Source: an uncultured Sphingomonadales bacterium
GTDB lineage: Bacteria > Pseudomonadota > Alphaproteobacteria > Sphingomonadales > Sphingomonadaceae
Direction of reading: 5' to 3'
Assembly: GCA_937129355.1 (NCBI GenBank)
Contig: CAKZNA010000220.1
Coordinates: forward strand, 1 to 39,504
DNA: 39,504 nucleotides
Positions 17,702-26,591 of the stretch are shown one piece after another (position 1 is the stretch's first letter; each line of letters opens with the position of its first letter). Under the pieces are notes generated by a model. The model did no database searches. It saw only the letters and a list, made by a program, of their open reading frames with translations, and was not told where the DNA came from. The position numbers were made by a program, and so were the translations under genes.

Positions 17702-19471
17702 CTAAGCCTTCGCTGCTTTCTCTTTAGCCTTCAATTCCGCCTCTTTTGCCATCTGCACTTTCAACTGAGGATGGCGCGAATAGAGCCATTTCTGCTGCGC
17801 GATGGAAATAAGGTTGGACACCACCCAGTAAAGCTGAAGTCCGGCGGCGAAGGGTGCCATGATGAACATCAGGAACCACGGCATGATCGCAAAAACCTGC
17901 TTTTGCATATCGTCCATTGGCTGCGGGTTTAGCTTCTGCATCAACCACATGGTCAGGCCGAGCAGGATCGGCAAAATACCGATGGCTAGAAAACTTGGCG
18001 GGTCAAATGGCAGCAAGCCAAACAGGTTGACCGGCGTCAATGGATCAGGCGCACTCAGATCTTTCAGCCATAGCGTGAAGGGCTGATGCCGCATTTCAAT
18101 CGACAGCATGAGCAGCTTGTACAGCGCAAAGAAGATCGGAATTTGTAGCAGGATGGGCAAACAGCCCGCGAGCGGATTGACCTTCTCTTCCTTATACAGT
18201 TTCATCACTTCCTGCTGTTGGCGCTGTTTATCGTCTTTATATTTGGCTTGCAGCTCTTTCATTTTCGGCTGAACCGCTCGCATCTGCGCCATCGAAGCAA
18301 ATTGCTTGTTGGCTAACGGAAACAGGAAGGCGCGCACGACCACGGTTAGCCCGATAATCGCGACACCGAAATTGCCGAAAAATTCAAACAGATTGCTGAG
18401 CACCCAGAAAAAGGCTTTCTCGATCGGGCGGAACCAGCCCCAGTCGATTGCATAATCAAGCTTTTCGATGCCCAGATCGTCGGTATAGTGATCGAGTATC
18501 TCGACTTCTTTTGCACCTGCAAATAACTGTGAGCTTTGCTTGAAGCTCTGCCCGGGACCAACAGCGGTTTGTTTAGCCGTGACCATCTGTGTCTGATAGA
18601 CATTGCCGCGCGCGAGATATTTCGCGTTGATGTTGCGTTTTTGATCTGGGATCAGCGCGCCGAGCCAATATTTGTCTGTAAAGCCTACCCAGCCGCCGGT
18701 TGTCTTAAATTTGGTTTCGCCGCCCGGGGCCTCATCCAGATCGTCATAGTCCCAGTCATAATCGGCGGTTTCGTTAAACACGCCCATCGGGCCAACATGG
18801 ATATTCCATGTATCGGGGTCGGCTGGCAATCCCGTTCGGCTCAATATGCCGAAGGTTGCCACCTGCGCCGCCGCTTCGCCGCGATTGGTGAAGCTTTGTT
18901 CGGCGGTGATCAGATAATCTTTGTCGATGGAAAGCGCGATTTCAAATGTCTGCGCCGCATCGTTGGTATAGCTTAACGTCACGGGCGTTTCCGGCGTCAG
19001 CTTGCCTGCGCTCGGCGTCCAGACTGTATTCTGGTCAGGCGCAGTTACTCCTTTGCCAACCCAGCCAAAGCGCGCGAAATAGGCGCCCTTGGTTCCGGCG
19101 GGCGAAAATAAGCGAACCGGCGGCGAGTCTTTGGCAAGCTTTGTTCTATGCGCGAGCAGCAGCATATCATCGATGCGCGCGCCTTTAAGATTGATCGAGC
19201 CTTTCAGCTTGGGTGTTTCGACCAGGACGCGCGCGCCCTCTTTCAATGCATTACCCACAGGAACCGTTTTGGTGGCCGCGGCCGGTGCTGCTGTTATTTC
19301 GCTGTCAGCCGCCGTCGGTGTGGCTGAATCCGGTGCTGCTGCTGTATCCTTTGTTTCAGTTGCAACGGGCTTTTCCGGCTGAGGCAAAAAAGCTTCCGAA
19401 AAATATGGCCAGCCGAACAGAACAATGCCTGTCAGCACGATTGCCATGATCAAATTACGCTTATCTTCCAC
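17702..19471 (-). CDS. yidC: Membrane protein insertase YidC
   Basis: MEDKRNLIMAIVLTGIVLFGWPYFSE...QMRAVQPKMKELQAKYKDDKQRQQQEVMKLYKEEKVNPLAGCLPILLQIPIFFALYKLL. Confidence 0.97.
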   Translation of the reverse strand: MEDKRNLIMAIVLTGIVLFGWPYFSEAFLPQPEKPVATETKDTAAAPDSATPTAADSEITAAPAAATKTVPVGNALKEGARVLVETPKLKGSINLKGARIDDMLLLAHRTKLAKDSPPVRLFSPAGTKGAYFARFGWVGKGVTAPDQNTVWTPSAGKLTPETPVTLSYTNDAAQTFEIALSIDKDYLITAEQSFTNRGEAAAQVATFGILSRTGLPADPDTWNIHVGPMGVFNETADYDWDYDDLDEAPGGETKFKTTGGWVGFTDKYWLGALIPDQKRNINAKYLARGNVYQTQMVTAKQTAVGPGQSFKQSSQLFAGAKEVEILDHYTDDLGIEKLDYAIDWGWFRPIEKAFFWVLSNLFEFFGNFGVAIIGLTVVVRAFLFPLANKQFASMAQMRAVQPKMKELQAKYKDDKQRQQQEVMKLYKEEKVNPLAGCLPILLQIPIFFALYKLLMLSIEMRHQPFTLWLKDLSAPDPLTPVNLFGLLPFDPPSFLAIGILPILLGLTMWLMQKLNPQPMDDMQKQVFAIMPWFLMFIMAPFAAGLQLYWVVSNLISIAQQKWLYSRHPQLKVQMAKEAELKAKEKAAKA

Positions 19472-19509
19472 TGGTCAAAATTCCCGTGTTCTATTCAAAT
19501 TTCTATATG

Positions 19510-19722
19510 TCATGGCACTGGATCATGTCCGTGCCCGCCCCAAGGTTGGCAGCGCAATAGCCGCTTCGTCGCCAACCAGCCACCCTTAATTGCGCCATAT
19601 TTTTTAAGCGCGATAATGGCATATTGCGAACAGCTTGGTGAATAACGGCAAGTCGGCGGCAATATCCGTGAAGGCCCGATCTGCCAGCCTCTTGCGATAA
19701 GGATAAGAGCCTTTGCAATCAT
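19510..19722 (-). CDS. yidD: Membrane protein insertion efficiency factor YidD
   Basis: [50 protein letters not shown]. Confidence 0.95.
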   Translation of the reverse strand: MIAKALILIARGWQIGPSRILPPTCRYSPSCSQYAIIALKKYGAIKGGWLATKRLLRCQPWGGHGHDPVP

Positions 19723-20054
19723 TTGCCCAGCTTCTTTAATGCGCGCTGCATATCGCGCTGCATTTCACCAAAATCGCGCTCTATTCCGCCAGCGCGTCCG
19801 ATAAGGATATGGTCTGCACCTGTTTTGCCGTGCTCACCCAGATATTCGCGCGCCAATTCGCGGAACCGCCGCTTCATCCGGTTGCGGATAACGGCATTGC
19901 CGACCTTTTTGGTGATGGTAATACCCAAACGCGCAGCCGGATTGTCGTCACGGCGATCATGGACGAGCATAATAAAACCGGGAGTAACGAATCGCTTCCC
20001 CCGGTTGGCGCTGAGAAAGTCAGCGCGTTTTGTTATGATGTCATAAGGCGGCAT
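19719..20054 (-). CDS. rnpA: Ribonuclease P protein component
   Basis: [16 protein letters not shown]...[32 protein letters not shown] overlap with yidD. Confidence 0.95.
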   Translation of the reverse strand: MPPYDIITKRADFLSANRGKRFVTPGFIMLVHDRRDDNPAARLGITITKKVGNAVIRNRMKRRFRELAREYLGEHGKTGADHILIGRAGGIERDFGEMQRDMQRALKKLGK

Positions 20055-20084
20055 ATGCGCGCCCCGAATATGCGAAACTGCCGC

Positions 20085-20219
20085 TTACGCAGATAGCTTC
20101 TTGCGGCCACGCACACGGCGGGCGTTCAGTATTTTGCGGCCATTGCTGGTTGACATCCGCTTGCGGAAACCATGGCGACGGGCGCGCACGAGATTGCTCG
20201 GCTGGAAGGTGCGCTTCAT
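20085..20219 (-). CDS. rpmH: 50S ribosomal protein L34
   Basis: Reverse-strand reading gives [44 protein letters not shown] (44 aa); absent from the ORF track because of its length. Confidence 0.97.
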   Translation of the reverse strand: MKRTFQPSNLVRARRHGFRKRMSTSNGRKILNARRVRGRKKLSA

Positions 20220-20354
20220 GTGCTTTATCCTCGAAAAAACTTGGTTCTGGAATAGAAAAGGCCGCCGAATCCATCCGGCGACCGCCTATGTTGCTGCGCG
20301 CATTATGGCGGACCTGCGCAAAAGTCAACATTATTGGGTTAAATTTGACCGACA

Positions 20355-20705
20355 TTAATCTAGCTTTGTTTCCGTATCATCGCGGCGAAACATATGTTTG
20401 AAATCGGCCCATATATCCGGCGCTGGTGGTCTGCCCTTCACCTTGCGCCGCCGCAGCGCCCAATCCATCCAGCGACCATATTCGGGAAAGCGCCGTGAAA
20501 GCCTAAGATACTGCTTTTTGGCAAATCTCGAATTTTTAAGAACCATGGCAAGGCCAATAGGGAAAACGATGACAAATCCCGGCCCTGGAATCACGCCTAT
20601 TACTGGCGACGAGATCATCAAAAACCAGCCAAGCACGATCCACACATGGCGCGTGCCCCATGTATTGCGCCATGCTTTCGCCTTATCGACGGGTTTTTCA
20701 CTCAT
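20355..20705 (-). CDS. Small membrane protein with PGPGF motif (hypothetical)
   Basis: WIVLGWFLMISSPVIGVIPGPGFVIVFPIGLAMVLKNSRFAKK, hydrophobic hairpin then basic C-terminus. Confidence 0.7.
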   Translation of the reverse strand: MSEKPVDKAKAWRNTWGTRHVWIVLGWFLMISSPVIGVIPGPGFVIVFPIGLAMVLKNSRFAKKQYLRLSRRFPEYGRWMDWALRRRKVKGRPPAPDIWADFKHMFRRDDTETKLD

Positions 20706-20756
20706 AAACTATGATGTGGTGCGCGTTTAACCCAAACGCAAGGGGCGAATATCGTG

Positions 20757-21452
20757 CTAGTTTAGCGCGATATAGGCCGCAATGTCGCGTGGCTTCAGAT
20801 AGAGCGCATTTTCAAATGGCGCGCTGTTGGTCAGGGCGTAGAAGGCTTTCGCCTTGGATGCATCCATACCCATCTCGCGGTAGAAGCTCAGATACCCCTG
20901 ATGCACAGGATCGCTCATGGCATAGTCACCCGCTTGCATGCCGTCTTCATCCTGCCAGCTATGTACGGCAAATTCGGCTTTCGGGTCGGCGCTGCGCTTT
21001 GCGCCTGCCAGAAACAGCTCGACCCCGCCGGAACGGACCGAGCCGCCTGCCGGAACATGCGTGGCGATGCCCGCCGCGCGCACCATACGCGCTAGTTTCA
21101 GGTTAGCATCGTCATCGCCTGTGCCGGGGCACTCAATCATATCGATTTGGCGGATTGATGGATAGGCGCGCAATAGTGCCGCGAATTGGCGCGGCGTGTC
21201 GCTTTCGATACTGCCGACCAGTTCGACGCGGCCCGCATCCACAACATTAAATGGTCCAAAGCTATCAATTGCCGCGCTGGCATTTGCCGGAGCAACATGG
21301 TCGCTACCATTGCCAACCGATTCCTCGACCCATTCATAGGTGGTGGTTTCGATGGTAACATAGGATGTCGCCTGCGCAGGTGTAGCGCTCGCAAGCGCCA
21401 AGCCCGCCAATAATGCGCTTCTATGCGCCCATTTGCTTTTGGTTATCCCCAT
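20757..21452 (-). CDS. Secreted protein resembling ClpP/crotonase-like (COG3904-type) fold
   Basis: Signal peptide; RVELVGSIESDTPRQFAALLRAYPSIRQIDMIECPG...GIATHVPAGGSVRSGGVELFLAGAKRSADPKAEFAVHSW, with Ser and His motifs in a Clp-like spacing. Confidence 0.5.
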   Translation of the reverse strand: MGITKSKWAHRSALLAGLALASATPAQATSYVTIETTTYEWVEESVGNGSDHVAPANASAAIDSFGPFNVVDAGRVELVGSIESDTPRQFAALLRAYPSIRQIDMIECPGTGDDDANLKLARMVRAAGIATHVPAGGSVRSGGVELFLAGAKRSADPKAEFAVHSWQDEDGMQAGDYAMSDPVHQGYLSFYREMGMDASKAKAFYALTNSAPFENALYLKPRDIAAYIALN

Positions 21453-21651
21453 GATGCGGCTCGTTTAACGCGCGAGCGCTTTCGATAAGGTAATGACCCA
21501 TCGTGAAAGCGAAATTAACCCTGTCTTCGCCCAAAACATTGCGGTGCTTATGGACAGCGCCGCAAAAGGACCGCATACAGGCGGTCTGGTTGAAATGATG
21601 AACGGGACGCGCCGCGTTCCCGCAAAGCATGCTATCGAAAGGGGGCAGGGC

Positions 21652-23160
21652 TTGGTCGCCATTATTTCCACCACGGCCTATCTGGGGCTGGAGGCGCGCA
21701 GCGTCGAAGTGCAGTGCCAAATTGCGGCGGGCATGTCGCGCTTCACGGTTGTTGGCCTGCCTGACAAGGCTGTCGCCGAAAGCCGCGAGCGCGTGCATTC
21801 GGCATTATCCGCGCTTGGCCTGTCGCTGCCGCCCAAACGTATCACCGTCAATCTATCGCCAGCCGATCTGCCTAAGGAAGGATCGCATTATGATTTGCCG
21901 ATTGCGCTGGCATTGCTCGCTGCGATGGGTGTTGTCGATGCAGAGGTCTTGTCGCATTTCCTTGTGGTGGGCGAGCTTGGCCTCGATGGCCGTGTCGCGG
22001 GATCGCCGGGTGTTTTGCTCGCGGCCATTCATGCGGCTTCGAATGATATGGGCCTGATCTGTCCGGCCATCCAAGGTGCCGAGGCGGCTTGGGCGGGCGA
22101 GGTAGAGGTTGTTGCGGCGCCCGATTTGCTGTCGTTGCTAAACCACCTGAATGGAGAAACCGCATTGCGACCGCCTGAGCCGGGAGAGGTTGAGCCCCCC
22201 GGTCATGGGCCTGACCTGAAAGCGGTGAAGGGGCAGGAAACCGCGAAACGCGCGCTCGAAATCGCGGCCGCGGGCGGGCATAATCTGCTGATGAATGGCC
22301 CGCCGGGCTCGGGCAAATCGCTGCTCGCATCCTGCATGCCGGGAATTTTGCCGCCGCTCACGCCTTCGGAGGCGTTGGAGGTTTCAATGGTGGCATCAGT
22401 TGCCGGTACGCTCGAAGGCGGCAAAATGTCGCGCACGCGGCCCTACCGCGATCCGCATCATTCCGCGTCCATGCCCGCGCTGGTTGGTGGCGGGCTGAAA
22501 GTGCGGCCCGGCGAGGTGAGCCTTGCACATTTGGGCGTATTGTTCCTCGACGAGCTTCCGGAATTTCAGCGCGGTGCGCTTGATAGCTTGCGGCAACCGC
22601 TGGAAACCGGCGAAGTGAGCGTCGCGCGGGCGAATAGCCACGTGACTTTTCCGGCGAATGTGCAGCTGATCGCGGCGATGAACCCTTGCCGGTGCGGGCA
22701 TTTGGGTGATGCGGCTTTGGCTTGTTCCCGCGCCCCGCGCTGTGCGGCAGATTATCAGTCGAAAATTTCAGGGCCGCTGCTCGACCGGATTGACCTGCAT
22801 GTCGAGGTGGAGGCGGTGAGCGCCGCTGACCTGGTTATGCCGCCACCTGCTGAAGGGTCTGCTGACGTTGCGGCGCGCATATTGGCCGCGCGCGAAAAAC
22901 AAACCGCTCGGCTTGAGGGCGGTGCGGCGCGCACCAATGCGGAGCTGGATGGTGATGCGTTAGAACAATATGCAACACCGGATGAGGCCGGACAGAAATT
23001 GCTGGCCCAAGCCGCCGAGGCAATGCGGCTGTCGGCGCGCGGCTATACGCGTATTTTGCGGGTGGCCAGAACCATTGCCGATTTGTCTGACGCTCCCTCA
23101 GTGGGGCGCATTCATGTGGCTGAGGCGCTATCCTACAGGCGGCAAGCACCGCGAAATTAG
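21652..23160 (+). CDS. YifB/ComM-family Mg-chelatase-like AAA+ ATPase
   Basis: MVAIISTTAYLGLEARSVEVQCQIAAGMSRFTVVGLPDKAVAESRERV; Walker A MNGPPGSGKSLLA; GVLFLDELPEF; TTG start at 21652 chosen over the longer ORF start 21493. Confidence 0.93.
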   Translation: MVAIISTTAYLGLEARSVEVQCQIAAGMSRFTVVGLPDKAVAESRERVHSALSALGLSLPPKRITVNLSPADLPKEGSHYDLPIALALLAAMGVVDAEVLSHFLVVGELGLDGRVAGSPGVLLAAIHAASNDMGLICPAIQGAEAAWAGEVEVVAAPDLLSLLNHLNGETALRPPEPGEVEPPGHGPDLKAVKGQETAKRALEIAAAGGHNLLMNGPPGSGKSLLASCMPGILPPLTPSEALEVSMVASVAGTLEGGKMSRTRPYRDPHHSASMPALVGGGLKVRPGEVSLAHLGVLFLDELPEFQRGALDSLRQPLETGEVSVARANSHVTFPANVQLIAAMNPCRCGHLGDAALACSRAPRCAADYQSKISGPLLDRIDLHVEVEAVSAADLVMPPPAEGSADVAARILAAREKQTARLEGGAARTNAELDGDALEQYATPDEAGQKLLAQAAEAMRLSARGYTRILRVARTIADLSDAPSVGRIHVAEALSYRRQAPRN

Positions 23161-23237
23161 AAAAAATGAAATAGTATTTGATATTGCGAACTAATAGCAA
23201 TAAAGCTCTCTTACACCGTTTCATGAGGGAGTTTGCC

Positions 23238-23666
23238 ATGCCGTATGATCTCAATATGCTATTGAAGGCGCAGGACTTGCGCGATCTTACACGAATGCAG
23301 ATGCATATGATCGTCTCGCTGCGCCTATGTGCGATTGGGCGGAAAAATGGTGCGGATATATTCGAGATGATGACATTGCGCTTTGGCGGCACCGCGCCCG
23401 CCAAAGCGATGCTGTCGCTGGCATCAGTGCTCGGCGATGCATGGCCGGAAAGCTTCACCATCTCGCGGCCCTGCTGCGTCATGGTGACGCCGGACGAAAT
23501 GCTCGCGGCGCAAATGCTGCATCATGTGCAAGTTGGCGACAGAAGAGGGTTTGCCGAAACCTGCGCTGAAATGATACCGCCTGTAAAGCATGACGATATT
23601 TTCGCCGCGATGGCCTATTTTGCCGGAGAGTTAAGCGCCACTATGGCAGCGCGTATCAATGGTTAG
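23238..23666 (+). CDS. Hypothetical protein
   Basis: Open frame MPYDLNMLLKAQDLRDLTRMQMHMIVSLRLCAIGRKNG...; stop codon overlaps the convergent gene. Confidence 0.6.
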   Translation: MPYDLNMLLKAQDLRDLTRMQMHMIVSLRLCAIGRKNGADIFEMMTLRFGGTAPAKAMLSLASVLGDAWPESFTISRPCCVMVTPDEMLAAQMLHHVQVGDRRGFAETCAEMIPPVKHDDIFAAMAYFAGELSATMAARING

Positions 23667-24211
23667 GCGGTTGCCGCCATCTTCTCGCCAGTAAACTGCC
23701 CAAGCACAAAACGCAGCGCCATCAGGCCGGTGAGCCACAGCACATCGTTTAGCGCTACAGCGGACACGATCTCTGCCGAGAAATTCTCTGCGCCGCCGCC
23801 GACGCTTGCATAGGCGCGTAAGGCGACTTGATAGGTGGCAAATGCGCCAACCCATGCCAGCGGCGTACCAAAGGCAAGATTACCCTTCATTTTGGTGAGA
23901 ACAAGCTTGGCCGCACCAAAGGCCAGAAGCGTAGCGCCTAGGATGGCGATGCCGTGGCCAACCGCCTGCGCGTCCCAAGGGAATGACAGCAGGAAAAAGC
24001 CTATGGCCTGATTAACTGCCCAAACAGAGGCAACGAGCGCCAGCCCGTTACGCGGCTTCATGGTGAGCGCCGCCAAAGTTGCAAAGGCAGCGAAAGGGAA
24101 AATACATGCAAGCGCCATGCAGCCCAAAATGGTGGCTACCGCTAGCGAAGTCGGCCAGGCCGCCTTGTTCATTATGCTCGAATTATCCATGTCATTTCCC
24201 TTTTCATTCAT
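23663..24211 (-). CDS. Polytopic inner-membrane protein of unknown function, apparent second gene of B12-riboswitch operon
   Basis: About 5-6 hydrophobic segments in 182 aa; 38 bp downstream of the BtuB-like gene on the same strand. Confidence 0.75.
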   Translation of the reverse strand: MNEKGNDMDNSSIMNKAAWPTSLAVATILGCMALACIFPFAAFATLAALTMKPRNGLALVASVWAVNQAIGFFLLSFPWDAQAVGHGIAILGATLLAFGAAKLVLTKMKGNLAFGTPLAWVGAFATYQVALRAYASVGGGAENFSAEIVSAVALNDVLWLTGLMALRFVLGQFTGEKMAATA

Positions 24212-24249
24212 TGCTGCATTAGCGGCCTTTGCCGGTCAACTCAATCGCG

Positions 24250-26175
24250 TTAAAACCTAGCGCGTACCCCGACATATCCGGCACGGCCCGCCGTTCCGAA
24301 ATTCGCCACTGTTTGATAGTCCACATCAAATAGGTTTTCGACGCGGCCATAAATTTCGAAAGCATCTGATACCGGATAAACCGCACGCAATGATGTCAGT
24401 GCGTAGCCATCCAGACGCGTGAAATTGCCATTATCGTCAAAGCTGTCGCCAACCAGATTAACCGTGCTGCCCAATCTCACACCGATGGGCGTGGTCCAGT
24501 CGGCCGAGATGCTCGCGCTATCAACCGGACGGCGCGCGAGACGGTTGCCGAATTGCCCGCCGGGCGAGCGATTCTCTGCATCGACCAGCGCATAAAAACC
24601 GCTAACCGTGAAATTATCACTGGGCCGGATTTCTAGTTCCAGTTCCAAACCTTTGGCGCGCACTCGCTCAATATTTTCCGACTGGAATGTCGCGAAGCTA
24701 AAGGTGATTTGATTATTTGACCGGCGGTTGAAATAGGTCGCTCGCGCGGTCACGGCATTGTCCAGAAAGCTATGCTCTATTCCGGCGTCAAAATTGCGGG
24801 CGGTTTCGGGAAGCAGCGCCGGATTGCCGAAAAAGACTGGAACAGACTCAGTTAGCGTGGGTGCACGAAAACCCTCGGCATAGGTGGCGCGAAAGACGGT
24901 TTGGCCATCATTCGGCGTATAGGCCGCGTTGGCTCCAAAGGTCGTTTCGCCGCCATAGAGATTGTAATCGTCATACCGCACACCGCCGGTCAGTGTCAGG
25001 CCGCTGGCTGGCCGGACGATAAGTTGCCCAAAACCGCTGGTCACTTTGCTGCTCGCTATATTGGGCGCAGTGGCTCCGCCAGCGGGGAAGAATGTGCTCG
25101 CCTCGCTGCGTTCATGTTCCAGCCCGAATACAAGCGTTGCCAAATCGCCCGCCATGTCGATGCTGCCATGATATTCGAACCGATCTATCGTGCCATCGAG
25201 CTGGTTATCGCTGAAGGTGATAGCGCCGCCTGCCGCGTTGCTTGTGCCCTTCCGGTCGATATCGGTGCGCGTATAGCTTAACCGGTTGCGAAACCGACCA
25301 TCCAGAAAATCTGCGTGCAGCCCGACATAGCCGACAAATTGTTCAGTGCGGATTTCGGGGGGTGAATTTGGATCGCGCGGGAAGGTTTCATCAAATTCGA
25401 CCGTGCCGTTATTATAATATCCACGCAGATCGATGGAGATATTGTCAGATAGCGCAATGTCGAGTTTTCCGTTGGCGCTGAAATTTTCATATCCATCGCG
25501 CTCGGCTCCGCCTTCAAGCGCAGAAATACCATCGGTCCGGTAATATCCGCCGCCAATGCTGCCCGATATTATGCCGGACGTGCCGGAAATATTGGCGGAG
25601 GCGGATCCAGTGTCAAAGCTGCCATATTCGGCGCTCACGCGTCCGCCAAAGCTGCCAGTCGGAGCGGCGGTGCGGATATCGACAACGCCGCCAATGGCCT
25701 GACTGCCCCAGATTACGGAATTGGGTCCGCGCAATATTTCCACGCGGTCGATATTGCCGGTCAGGAGGTTTCCGAAGTTGAAGGCGGCGTTGGGCGAGGA
25801 TGGGTCGTTAAGGCGGACGCCGTCGATCAGCACCAGCGTTTGCGATGAATTGCCGCCGCGAATGAAGGCGCTCGACACTTGTCCAACCCCGCCGTTGCGG
25901 GCGACCGACACGCCGGGAACTTCGCGTAGTGCGTCGCTGATGACGGCAATCTGCTTTTGCTCAAGATCATCGCGGGTGACTACGGTAATGGCGTTGCCGC
26001 TATCTTCTACAGGTTGTTCAAAGCCGCTAGCGGTCACGATAATGTCGTCGCTTTTTGGCAAAGCGATTGTGCTATCGTCGATGAAAATGGCTTCATCTGC
26101 TGGCATATTGTCTTGCGCCGATGCGACAGTGGGCAGCAGGGCAAGCGCAGCCGCTGTATATCTCAAATAGGTCAC
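24250..26175 (-). CDS. TonB-dependent receptor, BtuB-like (cobalamin uptake)
   Basis: Signal peptide; DDIIVTASGFEQPVEDSGNAITVVTRDDL (TonB box and plug), FIRGGNSSQTLVLIDGVRLNDPSSP, ILRGPNSVIWGSQAIGGVVDI, C-terminal beta strand ending in F; GTG start; cobalamin riboswitch upstream. Confidence 0.92.
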   Translation of the reverse strand: MTYLRYTAAALALLPTVASAQDNMPADEAIFIDDSTIALPKSDDIIVTASGFEQPVEDSGNAITVVTRDDLEQKQIAVISDALREVPGVSVARNGGVGQVSSAFIRGGNSSQTLVLIDGVRLNDPSSPNAAFNFGNLLTGNIDRVEILRGPNSVIWGSQAIGGVVDIRTAAPTGSFGGRVSAEYGSFDTGSASANISGTSGIISGSIGGGYYRTDGISALEGGAERDGYENFSANGKLDIALSDNISIDLRGYYNNGTVEFDETFPRDPNSPPEIRTEQFVGYVGLHADFLDGRFRNRLSYTRTDIDRKGTSNAAGGAITFSDNQLDGTIDRFEYHGSIDMAGDLATLVFGLEHERSEASTFFPAGGATAPNIASSKVTSGFGQLIVRPASGLTLTGGVRYDDYNLYGGETTFGANAAYTPNDGQTVFRATYAEGFRAPTLTESVPVFFGNPALLPETARNFDAGIEHSFLDNAVTARATYFNRRSNNQITFSFATFQSENIERVRAKGLELELEIRPSDNFTVSGFYALVDAENRSPGGQFGNRLARRPVDSASISADWTTPIGVRLGSTVNLVGDSFDDNGNFTRLDGYALTSLRAVYPVSDAFEIYGRVENLFDVDYQTVANFGTAGRAGYVGVRARF

Positions 26176-26261
26176 TTAAATTCTCCTTCGCGTGACGTTT
26201 CATTTCATGCCGTCATGCAAGGGAAACCCCCGTCCGTTCGGTACACCTCGCCCGCGCGGAA

Positions 26262-26460
26262 AAACGACCAGATGTGGCAGGTCTCCTGGCTCCCGGGTCA
26301 CTATTTCCGCGCCGCCTTCCCGAATTGCTTCAGTGGCATTTGGCGCGAAAACTCGCCGGTCACAGTTGCGAGGGCAGCTTTGGATTACGCGGTGGTCAAG
26401 CCAGCGCTTCCAAATTCCCTTTTCATGGCGCGTATCGGCGCCAACCACATTTGTGAGGCG
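26262..26460 (-). ncRNA. Cobalamin (B12) riboswitch
   Basis: Reverse strand shows AAAAGGGAAT..., GCTGCCCTCGCAACTGT, GCCACTG (26331-26337), CGGGAAGG and the B12 box GAGCCAGGAGACCTGCC (about 26277-26293) in canonical order, upstream of the receptor start at 26175. Confidence 0.93.
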
Positions 26461-26591
26461 GCCTATAGGACGGCATATCGCCATTTGGCAAGCTGCATCG
26501 ATATCAACGCTTCCCTTTCTTAATCGCTCGGTTAAACAGGAGAGAGAAGGGAGAATCGACAATCAATATCGCGCCGCTTAACTTTGCGACT

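Noticed and set aside
25957-26581. Overlapping ORFs (25957..26523 +, 26192..26581 +, 26200..26562 -) between the receptor and the acyl-CoA dehydrogenase
   Set aside because: They cover the cobalamin riboswitch and the receptor 5' end; no domain resemblance, so treated as chance ORFs
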